Shown here: positions 1 to 6,295 of the stretch, piece by piece
Layout of the letters: each line of letters opens with the position of its first letter
How positions within the stretch are numbered: position 1 is the first letter of the stretch
DNA from: an uncultured Chthoniobacterales bacterium
GTDB lineage: Bacteria; Verrucomicrobiota; Verrucomicrobiia; Chthoniobacterales; UBA10450
Direction of reading: 5' to 3'
Assembly: GCA_955652155.1 (NCBI GenBank)
Contig: CATPAT010000167.1
Span: 1-8,721, forward strand
Length of the DNA: 8,721 nt
Program-made: the position numbers and the translations under genes
Notes under the pieces: model-generated
Database searches by the model: none
Seen by the model: only the letters and a program-made list of their open reading frames with translations
Told to the model about the DNA's origin: nothing

Positions 1-2
1 GG

Positions 3-821
3 TTTATGGGTGCGCTTTTCGTCGGATGGTCGGCCTTTTTCGTTTTTGTGCTGATCCGCTTTCGCCGGGGCCGCCACCCCAAAGCCGATCATGCAGGTGT
101 TCGCAGCGGAATTTCCACGCACCTCGAATTTTCGGTCGTGTTGATTGAAGCTGTTTTGCTCATCGGCTTCGCGATTCCGCTTTGGGCCAAACGCGTGAAC
201 GAATTTCCCTCGACCCAGGACGCGATTCTGGTTCACGTGGTTGGTCAGCAGTTTAACTGGACTTTTCACATGCCGGGGCCGGACGGCCAGTTTGGCCGGC
301 GCGAGATTGGTTTGGTCACGAATTCAAATCCACTCGGCATCGACCCGAACGATCCGGCCGGCAAAGATGACATTGTGGTGCTGGGCGAATTACACGTGCC
401 GGTTAATCGTCCCGTCATCATCGAGCTTTCTTCAAAAGATGTGATCCACAATTTTTGCTTGCCGCACATGCGTATCGCGGCCGACGCGATCCCCGGCTCG
501 CTCATCCCGATGTGGTTCAAGCCGATCAAAACCGGCAGTTACGAAGTGGTTTGCGGTCAGCTCTGCGGACTCGGTCATTACGGAATGAAGGGAATGGTCG
601 TCGTCGATGAACCAGCTGAATACCAAACCTGGTTAAAAGAACGCGCCGAATTGGCCGGAACACAGAACGCGCCGCCGGCGACGCAACGGCCAGCGGGCGA
701 ACCGCCGGTCGGCCAAACACCGGGCACAGTTCCGCCACCGGGTGCGCCAAAAAACGAAAATCCGGCCGCAAAACCGGAACAGAAACCGGCCCAACCTGCG
801 CCAACTCCGAGCGGCCAATAG
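3..821 (+). CDS. ctaC: Cytochrome c oxidase subunit II, 5' truncated by window edge
   Basis: CuA-bearing subunit of a heme-copper oxidase; it takes electrons from a c-type donor on the outer face of the inner membrane and passes them to subunit I. The frame is open to the window edge. The ATG at base 6 falls inside the first membrane helix (about residues 2-19 counted from that ATG), so the true start is upstream. A second helix spans about 43-60, followed by the cupredoxin domain. CuA ligands are visible: His148 (in DVIHNF), then Cys183, Cys187, His191 and Met194 in CGQLCGLGHYGM. Two positions differ from the textbook sequence: the Glu between the cysteines is Gln185, and the first Trp of the usual QWxW motif is Phe83 (QQFNW). 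Residues from about 218 form a Pro/Ala/Gln-rich tail, and there is no CxxCH, so no cytochrome c domain is fused. ctaA follows after 15 bases. The family call is secure; the exact oxidase subtype is not. Confidence 0.95.
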   Translation, partial: FMGALFVGWSAFFVFVLIRFRRGRHPKADHAGVRSGISTHLEFSVVLIEAVLLIGFAIPLWAKRVNEFPSTQDAILVHVVGQQFNWTFHMPGPDGQFGRREIGLVTNSNPLGIDPNDPAGKDDIVVLGELHVPVNRPVIIELSSKDVIHNFCLPHMRIAADAIPGSLIPMWFKPIKTGSYEVVCGQLCGLGHYGMKGMVVVDEPAEYQTWLKERAELAGTQNAPPATQRPAGEPPVGQTPGTVPPPGAPKNENPAAKPEQKPAQPAPTPSGQ

Positions 822-836
822 TCGAAGCGCGCAAAC

Positions 837-1841
837 GTGGCGCAAAGATCGACATCGTCGGCGCGCTGGCTCAATCGCTTTGCCTGGTTCACCGCCGTTG
901 CCACGCTGCTTCTCATTTGCAGCGGTGGAATGGTCACGAGCAAAGGCGTCGGCCTCGCCGTGCCGGATTGGCCGACCACGTTCGGCTACAACATGTTTCT
1001 CTTTCCGGTCTCAAAGTGGATTGGCGGCGTTTTGTTTGAGCATACTCATCGCCTGATTGCATCAGCCGTCGGATTTCTCACCATCGGTCTCGCGATCTGG
1101 CTTTGGCGAGCCGAAGATCGACCTGCAGTCAGGGCGCTCGGTCTGCTCGCGGTTGGCGGCGTGATTCTACAGGGGATTCTGGGCGGCCTTCGCGTCACCA
1201 TGCTGAAAGACCAGATCGGAATCGTTCACGCCTGCCTCGCTCAAGCGTTCCTCGGTTTGATCGTGCTCATTGCGATCGTGACCACGAACTCCTGGCGGTC
1301 GCTTGCGCCAGATGTCGATTTGAGAAAAACCACGCCGATCAAAACACTGGCAATCGCGACGACGATCGCGATCTACCTGCAACTGGCGCTTGGCGCGACC
1401 ATGCGCCATCAACACAAAGATTTGGCGATCCTCGATTTTCCGACCGCGAATAGCGCGTGGATTCCGGATACGAGCGCGGCCGCACTCGCAAAGATCAATG
1501 CCTGGCGCGACGCGCGCGCTCTTTCGGATGTGGATGCGGTTCAAATCTGGCTGCAAATGGCGCACCGCTTTCTCGCAGTGTTGATCGGCGTCGGCGTGAT
1601 CACGTTTGCGGCGCGGATTCGGCAAGTCCAAAATGCTTCGCGAGTCCCGATTCTTTCGGGGTTGTCGGTCTGGTGGGTCGTTTTGTTTTTTCTCCAGTTC
1701 ACCCTCGGAGCGTGGACCATCTGGAGTAATAAAGCGGCCGATATCGCGACCGCGCATGTCGCAGTTGGCGCGATCATGTTATCGTTTGGCGTGAGCGCCT
1801 GGGCCATTTGCTCGCGGGTTTTGAAACCGGGTAACGGATGA
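837..1841 (+). CDS. ctaA: Heme A synthase (COX15/CtaA family)
   Basis: Membrane enzyme that oxidises the C8 methyl of heme O to a formyl group, giving heme A for aa3-type oxidase. The 334-residue length suits the two-halved eight-helix family. The conserved histidines are in place: FEHTHR (His69, His71) and GIVHACLAQ (His131) in the first half, MAHRFLA (His243) and TAHVAVGA (His307) in the second. GGLRVTM (116-122) and AVPDWP (41-46) are also typical. A hydrophilic loop at about 188-235 separates later helices. The start is a GTG, chosen because it is the only one that keeps the whole first helix (about 13-31); the next Met (32) lies at the end of that helix. No clear Shine-Dalgarno precedes it. 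It begins 15 bases after ctaC, and its stop overlaps the ctaB start by four bases, so one operon is likely. Confidence 0.95.
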   Translation: MAQRSTSSARWLNRFAWFTAVATLLLICSGGMVTSKGVGLAVPDWPTTFGYNMFLFPVSKWIGGVLFEHTHRLIASAVGFLTIGLAIWLWRAEDRPAVRALGLLAVGGVILQGILGGLRVTMLKDQIGIVHACLAQAFLGLIVLIAIVTTNSWRSLAPDVDLRKTTPIKTLAIATTIAIYLQLALGATMRHQHKDLAILDFPTANSAWIPDTSAAALAKINAWRDARALSDVDAVQIWLQMAHRFLAVLIGVGVITFAARIRQVQNASRVPILSGLSVWWVVLFFLQFTLGAWTIWSNKAADIATAHVAVGAIMLSFGVSAWAICSRVLKPGNG

Positions 1842-2743
1842 AAGCTGCAATAATTGAACCGGATCAGACTGAAGTCCGAAGCTCGCGTTCCGGACTGATT
1901 CGCGATTTGGTTGAGCTGGTCAAAGCGCGGCTCACGTTACTGGTTTTAATTACGACAGCGGTGGGTTTTTATCTCGGCGCCGAAGGTCCGGTCAACTTCG
2001 CGGCCCTGCTGCACACGGTTTTTGGAACGGCGGCTGCGGCAGCCGGCGCAGCCGCGCTCAATCAGTGGTGGGAGCACAACCTCGATGCTTTGATGCAGCG
2101 AACGCGATCGCGTCCTGTCCCAGCGGGACGAATGCGGCCGCGGGACGCTGTCATTCTCGGTAGCGCATTGTCGGTCTTCGGCGTGGCCTATCTCGCCTTC
2201 GTCTGCAATGCGCTCAGCGCTGCCCTCGCCGCGATCACGATCATCATTTATATCTTCGCCTACACGCCGTTGAAACGGGTGAGCACCTTCAACACTGCGC
2301 TCGGTGCGGTACCCGGTGCATTGCCGCCGATGATCGGTTGGGCGGCGGCGCGGGGCACATTGAACGCCGGCGCGTGGATGCTTTTCGCGATTCTGTTTTT
2401 TTGGCAGCTACCGCATTTTTTCGCGATCGCGTGGATGTATCGCGACGATTATGCCCGCGCCGGTTTCCAAATGATCTCGAGTGATGATCGCACCGGTGAA
2501 CGGAGCGCCAGCCAAAGTGTCTTCTTCTGCATGCTCCTTTTTATCGTTGCCGGTTTGCCTGCATTTCTTGGGATCGCCACGGTTTTTTATCTTTTGGCAG
2601 AGCTGATTCTCGGAGCCGTGTTTGTCGCCGTAGCGATGCGATTTTTGAAAACGCGCGCGCGGGCGGATGCGCGACGGTTGTTCATAACCTCGATTATCTA
2701 CCTGCCGCTGCTGCTTGGTGCGCTGGTCTTGAGTAAAGCATGA
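1838..2743 (+). CDS. ctaB: Protoheme IX farnesyltransferase (heme O synthase)
   Basis: UbiA-superfamily integral membrane prenyltransferase that attaches farnesyl to heme B, making heme O, the substrate of CtaA. The polyprenyl-diphosphate site is seen at residues 75-99: Asn75, Asp83, then MQRTRSRP with Arg88 and Arg92. The first acidic position of the NxxxDxxxD motif is Glu79 here. A second conserved block reads YTPLKR (142-147) followed by ALGAVPGALPPMIGW, and a third reads LPHFFAIAWMYRDDY (191-205). Eight or nine hydrophobic segments are evident, and 301 residues is normal for the family. The ATG overlaps the ctaA stop (ATGA), and the gene's own stop overlaps the next ATG in the same way. 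The N-terminal 20 residues are polar and variable, as usual. Confidence 0.96.
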   Translation: MKAAIIEPDQTEVRSSRSGLIRDLVELVKARLTLLVLITTAVGFYLGAEGPVNFAALLHTVFGTAAAAAGAAALNQWWEHNLDALMQRTRSRPVPAGRMRPRDAVILGSALSVFGVAYLAFVCNALSAALAAITIIIYIFAYTPLKRVSTFNTALGAVPGALPPMIGWAAARGTLNAGAWMLFAILFFWQLPHFFAIAWMYRDDYARAGFQMISSDDRTGERSASQSVFFCMLLFIVAGLPAFLGIATVFYLLAELILGAVFVAVAMRFLKTRARADARRLFITSIIYLPLLLGALVLSKA

Positions 2744-3393
2744 ACGCGAGCACGACCACTTTAGATAGCCAGTCATCGAGAACTGCAACGCTTTGGAAGA
2801 CCGTCCTAATCGCGATTCCAATTCTCACGCTGGCGCTTTTGCTCTGGTTGCGACAGCTGGAAGTGACTGCGCTTCGGCAGCGCACGGTTTCTTCTTACGG
2901 AACGGTCCCCGAATTTCTCCTGGTGAACCAAGACGGACAAAATTTCGGTTCGGCTCAATTGCGCGGCAAAATCTGGATCGCCGATTTCATTTACACCACT
3001 TGCCCCGGACCGTGCCCCATGATCAGCAGTCGAATGAGTGAATTGCAGAAGCCGCTCGCAAAAACGGACGTTCATCTCGTCTCGTTTTCGGTGGATCCGG
3101 CCAAAGACACGCCGCAAGTTTTGCGCGGCTACGCCGAGAAATTGCAGGCTGAGCCCGGCCGCTGGGATTTTCTGACCGGTCCGCAATCGACGATTTACAA
3201 TTTATCGCGCAACGGATTCAAACTGGCGATCTCGGACGGCAGCGAAGAGAAAGGAATTCCGGTCCACAGCACCCGAGTGATCTTGGTGGATCGACATGGC
3301 GCGATCCGCGGTTACTACGACGCCGCGGAAGCGGACGCGGTCACGAAATTGGTGGCCGACACGAGCCATCTTTTGCGCGAGCAACCGAAATAA
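2740..3393 (+). CDS. sco1: SCO1/SenC family copper chaperone for cytochrome oxidase assembly
   Basis: Membrane-anchored thioredoxin-fold protein that delivers copper to, or reduces, the CuA cysteines of subunit II. One membrane anchor spans about residues 18-37, and the soluble domain then faces the periplasm. The copper-binding Cys pair is Cys88/Cys92 in TTCPGPCPM. The third ligand is His176 in GIPVHSTRV. The SVDPAKDTP block (117-125) and FLLVNQDGQ (59-67) are typical of the family. Length is 217 residues. It overlaps ctaB by ATGA, so it is the last gene of the cta block in this window. Its placement with ctaC supports a role in CuA maturation. Plain thioredoxin/peroxiredoxin-like function is less likely given the CxxxC + His set. 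Confidence 0.93.
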   Translation: MNASTTTLDSQSSRTATLWKTVLIAIPILTLALLLWLRQLEVTALRQRTVSSYGTVPEFLLVNQDGQNFGSAQLRGKIWIADFIYTTCPGPCPMISSRMSELQKPLAKTDVHLVSFSVDPAKDTPQVLRGYAEKLQAEPGRWDFLTGPQSTIYNLSRNGFKLAISDGSEEKGIPVHSTRVILVDRHGAIRGYYDAAEADAVTKLVADTSHLLREQPK

Positions 3394-3469
3394 GAAGCGA
3401 ACAAGGTTACCGGTTGGGAGGCAGCGCCTGACGTACCGCGTTATGGAAATTACAAATTGCTCGGCCCGA

Positions 3470-3487
3470 TGTCACTCATTCGTGACA
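3470..3487. terminator. Small inverted repeat, possible weak terminator between convergent genes
   Basis: TGTCAC, six bases, then GTGACA form a perfect 6-bp stem in the 124-bp gap between the end of sco1 and the end of rfbA. AATTT follows on the plus strand. The stem is short, and neither strand has a proper T-run, so intrinsic termination is only a possibility. The position between two convergent stops is the main argument. The rest of the gap (3394-3517) shows nothing else recognisable. Confidence 0.25.
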
Positions 3488-3517
3488 ATTTCGCGACTTC
3501 CGTGCGGTTAGGCTACT

Positions 3518-4414
3518 TCAACCAACCGGTTCTGGACCCGCCGTTGGGCCTTCATCGCAAACCATTCGCAAGTAGTCGCGGTAATCGCCGTTCGGGAGTT
3601 GCTCGATAATCTTCGCCAGATTCGATTGGGTGATGAATTTCATCCGCAACGCCACTTCTTCGAGACACGCCACTTTGAGACCCTGTCGATGTTCGATCGT
3701 GGCGATGTAGTTGCCGGCTTCGAGCAGACTCGTTTGCGTTCCGGTATCGAGCCAGGCCATCCCGCGACTGAGCAGCTTCACGTGCAGCTCGTTTTTCTTG
3801 AGGTAGAGCAAGTTCAAATCGGTGATTTCGAGCTCGCCGCGCGCGGACGGACGCAAGGTTTTGCAAAGATCGACAACCTTCTGGTCGTAAACGTACAGGC
3901 CGGGCACAGCAAAATGGCTTTTGGGTTTCTTCGGTTTTTCTTCAAGGCTGATTGCTTTGCCGCTCTTGTCGAATTCCACGACTCCGTAGCGTTGAGGATC
4001 GCGGACCTGATAACCGAAAATGCATGCTCCGCTCTTGATCGCGAGCGCCTCACGGAAAAAATCGAGTTTACCGTAAAAGATGTTGTCGCCCAGAATCAGG
4101 CACGCGCCCGAGTCGCCAATGAATTTGGCGCCGATCAAAAAAGCCTCGGCGATGCCCTTTGGTTTCGCCTGTTCTGCATATTGGATTTTGATTCCAAGCT
4201 GGGAACCGTCGCCCAGGAAATCCCGCAGCATGGGCAAGTCTTTCGGTGTGGAAATGATCAGGAGATCGCGCAGCCCGCCGAGCATGAGGGTCGCGAGCGG
4301 ATAACAGATCATCGGTTTGTCGTAAACCGGGAGTAGTTGCTTGCAGACGATCTTGGTGATCGGAAAAAGCCGGCTGCCGGCGCCGCCCGCAAGAATGATG
4401 GCCTTTTTTGTCAT
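3518..4414 (-). CDS. rfbA: Glucose-1-phosphate thymidylyltransferase
   Basis: Makes dTDP-glucose from dTTP and glucose-1-phosphate in the cytoplasm, the entry step to dTDP-rhamnose and other deoxysugars for surface glycans. The nucleotidyltransferase signature is at the N terminus: GGAGSRLFPIT (10-20), then KQLLPVYDKPM with Lys25. Other RmlA landmarks are LGDNIFYG (108-115), RYGVVEF (142-148), LEEKPKKPKS (157-166), the SARGELEITDLN block (190-201) and WLDTG (221-225). Length (298) matches the short RmlA type. Two usually conserved positions carry Cys: Cys24 where Ser is normal (SKQLLP) and Cys37 where Tyr is normal (MIYYPL). The start ATG gives the standard MTKKAIILAGG opening. No rfbB, C or D is adjacent; the next gene on this strand is an unrelated Dabb protein 202 bases upstream. 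Confidence 0.95.
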   Translation of the reverse strand: MTKKAIILAGGAGSRLFPITKIVCKQLLPVYDKPMICYPLATLMLGGLRDLLIISTPKDLPMLRDFLGDGSQLGIKIQYAEQAKPKGIAEAFLIGAKFIGDSGACLILGDNIFYGKLDFFREALAIKSGACIFGYQVRDPQRYGVVEFDKSGKAISLEEKPKKPKSHFAVPGLYVYDQKVVDLCKTLRPSARGELEITDLNLLYLKKNELHVKLLSRGMAWLDTGTQTSLLEAGNYIATIEHRQGLKVACLEEVALRMKFITQSNLAKIIEQLPNGDYRDYLRMVCDEGPTAGPEPVG

Positions 4415-4420
4415 GTTTCT

Positions 4421-4446
4421 GTCATGTCGAGCGAAGTCGAGACATC
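4421..4446. repeat. REP-like dispersed repeat fragment (first copy)
   Basis: A short imperfect palindrome, TGTC...GACA at its ends with a GAGCGAAGTCGA core (4429-4440), ends only six bases from the rfbA start codon. The same core with one change recurs in the same direction at 4581-4592. Such GAGCGAAGTCGA-type units are familiar as intergenic repeats in many environmental bacterial genomes. That these are multi-copy here is inferred, since only two copies are in view. Confidence 0.5.
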
Positions 4447-4557
4447 ACTAGATATTTCCGACCTCAGAAACAGTGACAAATTGCACCCGTTCATCTCCCG
4501 ATTCTCTCGCTGCTACCCTGGCGGCGCAACCGTCCATGTCGCTCGTCCCACTCGCTC

Positions 4558-4607
4558 CATTCCTCGACGGAGCCTGTCCTGAGCAAAGTCGAAGGGCTCG
4601 GAATGAC
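4558..4607. repeat. REP-like dispersed repeat fragment (second copy)
   Basis: This unit is bounded by CATTCC (4558-4563) and its inverse GGAATG (4600-4605). Inside are further inverse pairs: TCGAC (4564-4568) with GTCGA (4588-4592), and GAGCC (4570-4574) with GGCTC (4595-4599). The core GAGCAAAGTCGA (4581-4592) matches the first copy at 11 of 12 bases. It lies ten bases beyond the stop of the Dabb gene, so it could sit in that transcript's 3' end. The sequence between the two copies (4447-4557) shows nothing recognisable. Confidence 0.5.
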
Positions 4608-4616
4608 AAAGAAAAA

Positions 4617-4934
4617 CTAGGAAAACCGCACATCTTTGCCCGGATCCATCTCAAAATCCAGATTGAGCGAATCGGCGGTGTTCGGTTTGATAATTTCTTC
4701 CATGAACTTCACGAAAATTGAGTCCTCTCGAAATATCGCGAACTTGTCCATCGATTCGAAATCGATCGCGATGAAAAAGGGCCACTGCAACTCGGGATCG
4801 ACGCGCTTTCCGCATTTGATATTCAGCACTTCCGGAATCTTCAAGAGCTGCATCCGAGTGTTCATCATCATCTCCTCGACGCGAGCGGGAGTTACCTCGG
4901 GCTTGAGTTTATAAAGGACGATGTGGTGAATCAT
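4617..4934 (-). CDS. Dabb (stress-responsive alpha/beta-barrel) domain protein
   Basis: Small 105-residue cytoplasmic protein that is a single Dabb domain (dimeric ferredoxin-like fold). Family landmarks are the opening MIHHIVLYKLKPEVT, a helix around residues 18-34, the PEVLNIKCGKRV strand (34-45), FFIAIDFESMDKF (53-65), and a final helix VKFMEEIIKP (75-84) leading to the last strand. Members range from plant stress proteins to bacterial proteins of unknown role, and some relatives are polyketide cyclases; no catalytic function can be assigned here. The start is fixed by the MIHHIVL motif, although no Shine-Dalgarno is seen. A 7-bp hairpin lies 20-37 bases upstream of the ATG. The gene is on the same strand as rfbA, 202 bases upstream of it and separated by repeats, so co-transcription is uncertain. 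Confidence 0.85.
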   Translation of the reverse strand: MIHHIVLYKLKPEVTPARVEEMMMNTRMQLLKIPEVLNIKCGKRVDPELQWPFFIAIDFESMDKFAIFREDSIFVKFMEEIIKPNTADSLNLDFEMDPGKDVRFS

Positions 4935-4953
4935 GGAAAGCTAAAGGTATTAG

Positions 4954-4971
4954 GCGGTCTCGGCAGACCGC
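4954..4971. repeat. Perfect GC-rich hairpin in the divergent intergenic region
   Basis: GCGGTCT, loop CGGC, AGACCGC: a perfect 7-bp stem with a four-base loop. It lies in the 76-bp gap (4935-5010) between the divergent Dabb gene and the first glycosyltransferase-like gene. No T-run follows on either strand, so it is not a standard terminator. It could be a REP-type element or a structure in the leader of the Dabb transcript. I could not place promoters in this gap with confidence. Confidence 0.55.
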
Positions 4972-5010
4972 GCAAGTGGTAATCGGGCAGTCGCAGAAGC
5001 AAAAATATCG

Positions 5011-6273
5011 ATGGACGATTCCGGCTCAAACAATTCTAAAATGGCAGCCGTGGAGGCGATGACCAGGCGTCGAGATCTTTGGGTAGCAAGCGCCCTCGCG
5101 CTGGTCACGCTCCTCCTGTTCTATTCGTCGATTAAGGCGACGCAACGGCATTTTGATTATACCTCGCGGATCGCTGCGGCCCTTTTGCAAGGCGATCTCG
5201 GCCTTCGCCAACCGGCGCCGTCCTGGCTCAACGAAATGGTTCCGGCCAACGGCAGATATTACTCTGTATTTCCGTTAGGCGCGGTACTGAGCATGATGCC
5301 AGTCGCGGCCTTACAAAAAACGAAACTGATCCACGATTTTCCGGGACACGCTTTGGCCGCTTTGATCGCAGCCCTCTCCGGTTGGTTTCTGTTTCGTTTG
5401 TCGGTGATCGGAACCAAGTCGCTGCCAAAACGAATTTTACTTTCACTGGTTCTGATTTTTGGAACGTGGACCTGGTGCAATCTCGGCTTCGGCGGCGCCT
5501 GGCAAATTGCGCTTGGCCTTGCTCTACTCGGTCAGATAGCGGCTTTGTATTTTGTTCTGGTTGAATTTCGGCCGCTTCTGGCGGGAGCATTTTTTGCTCT
5601 CGCGCTCGGCAATCGCACCGAGGTGGTGCTTTGCCTCCCGATCTTTATTTATTTTTTGATCAGGCGACTCGCTCCCGACGCCAAAGATTGGAGAGCGCTC
5701 GTGCAACAGTCGCGCGAGAAACTAAGTGCGTTCATCTGCTTTTTGATTGTTCCCGCCGCTCTCGGTCTGTTCACCGCCCTTTACAATTACGCCCGCTTCC
5801 ACTCGATCTTCGATTTTGGCTACTCGCACATCCCCAACGTTTTGCAGGAGCCCTGGTACCAGCACGGACTTTTCTCGCTTCACGCTATTCCCTGGAACGT
5901 TCACAAAATGTTGTTCGAAGGTTTTCGAGATGCGCCCAATTTTCCGTTCCTGAGTTTTTATCCGTTCGGTTGTTCTATTTTTCTGGTCAGTCCGTTCCTG
6001 TTTTTGGTTTTTCGCGAAGGCGGACCCCACAAAGCCGCCGCTTGGATCGCTATCGGTTTACTAACATTTGCGCTCTGGGCTCACGGCAATCCGGGCGGCT
6101 GGCAGTTCTCCTATCGTTACGCCACCGAGCTTTTGCCGTGGATGTTTCTTTTGTTACTCGGCAACGGCCCGGCGAAAATTTCTGCGATCGAGCTGTCACT
6201 TTTTGTTGTTTCGGTAACGATCAACGCGCTCGCCACCTATCAATTTCTCTGGACGAATCAAATCCACCCTTGA
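5011..6273 (+). CDS. Multi-pass membrane protein, GT-C-type glycosyltransferase-like
   Basis: A 420-residue protein with about nine or ten hydrophobic segments and no signal for cleavage. The first helix is at about residues 24-40. It is followed by a likely external loop with FDYTSRIAAALLQGDLGL (48-65), PSWLNEM (70-76) and GRYYSVFPLGAVLSMMPVA (81-99). Later landmarks are LALGNRTEVVLCLPIF (197-212), LYNYARFHSIFDFGY (257-271) and GNPGGWQFSYRYATELLPW (359-377). The YNxARFxSxFDxGY and GW...RY..ELLP patterns recall bacterial membrane glycosyltransferases that use lipid-linked sugar donors, but I cannot name a donor or acceptor. A GT-C fold is inferred from topology and context. ATG 5011 was chosen; an in-frame ATG at 5041 is an equally possible start, and neither has a Shine-Dalgarno. 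The next gene starts 22 bases after the stop, so the three genes probably form one operon. Confidence 0.7.
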   Translation: MDDSGSNNSKMAAVEAMTRRRDLWVASALALVTLLLFYSSIKATQRHFDYTSRIAAALLQGDLGLRQPAPSWLNEMVPANGRYYSVFPLGAVLSMMPVAALQKTKLIHDFPGHALAALIAALSGWFLFRLSVIGTKSLPKRILLSLVLIFGTWTWCNLGFGGAWQIALGLALLGQIAALYFVLVEFRPLLAGAFFALALGNRTEVVLCLPIFIYFLIRRLAPDAKDWRALVQQSREKLSAFICFLIVPAALGLFTALYNYARFHSIFDFGYSHIPNVLQEPWYQHGLFSLHAIPWNVHKMLFEGFRDAPNFPFLSFYPFGCSIFLVSPFLFLVFREGGPHKAAAWIAIGLLTFALWAHGNPGGWQFSYRYATELLPWMFLLLLGNGPAKISAIELSLFVVSVTINALATYQFLWTNQIHP

Positions 6274-6295
6274 GCGGTAGAACGAAGATTTTGCA

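Noticed and set aside
1167..1757. A 196-codon minus-strand frame opposite ctaA.
   Set aside because: Highly charged antisense translation with no domain; ctaA conservation explains the open frame.
3409..3530. ACCGGTTGG (3409-3417) and its inverse CCAACCGGT (3522-3530) flanking the sco1-rfbA gap.
   Set aside because: Nine bases at about 100-base spacing, with one arm inside rfbA coding sequence; likely chance in GC-rich DNA and no element lies between.
3599..4336. A long plus-strand reading frame of 245 codons opposite rfbA.
   Set aside because: It is antisense to a well-conserved gene, has no recognisable domain, and arises from the codon bias of the gene on the other strand.
4448..4654. 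Short frames on both strands in the rfbA-Dabb gap, including one reading through LCSGQAPSRN.
   Set aside because: They are translations of the REP-like repeat and its flanks, a familiar source of false small genes.
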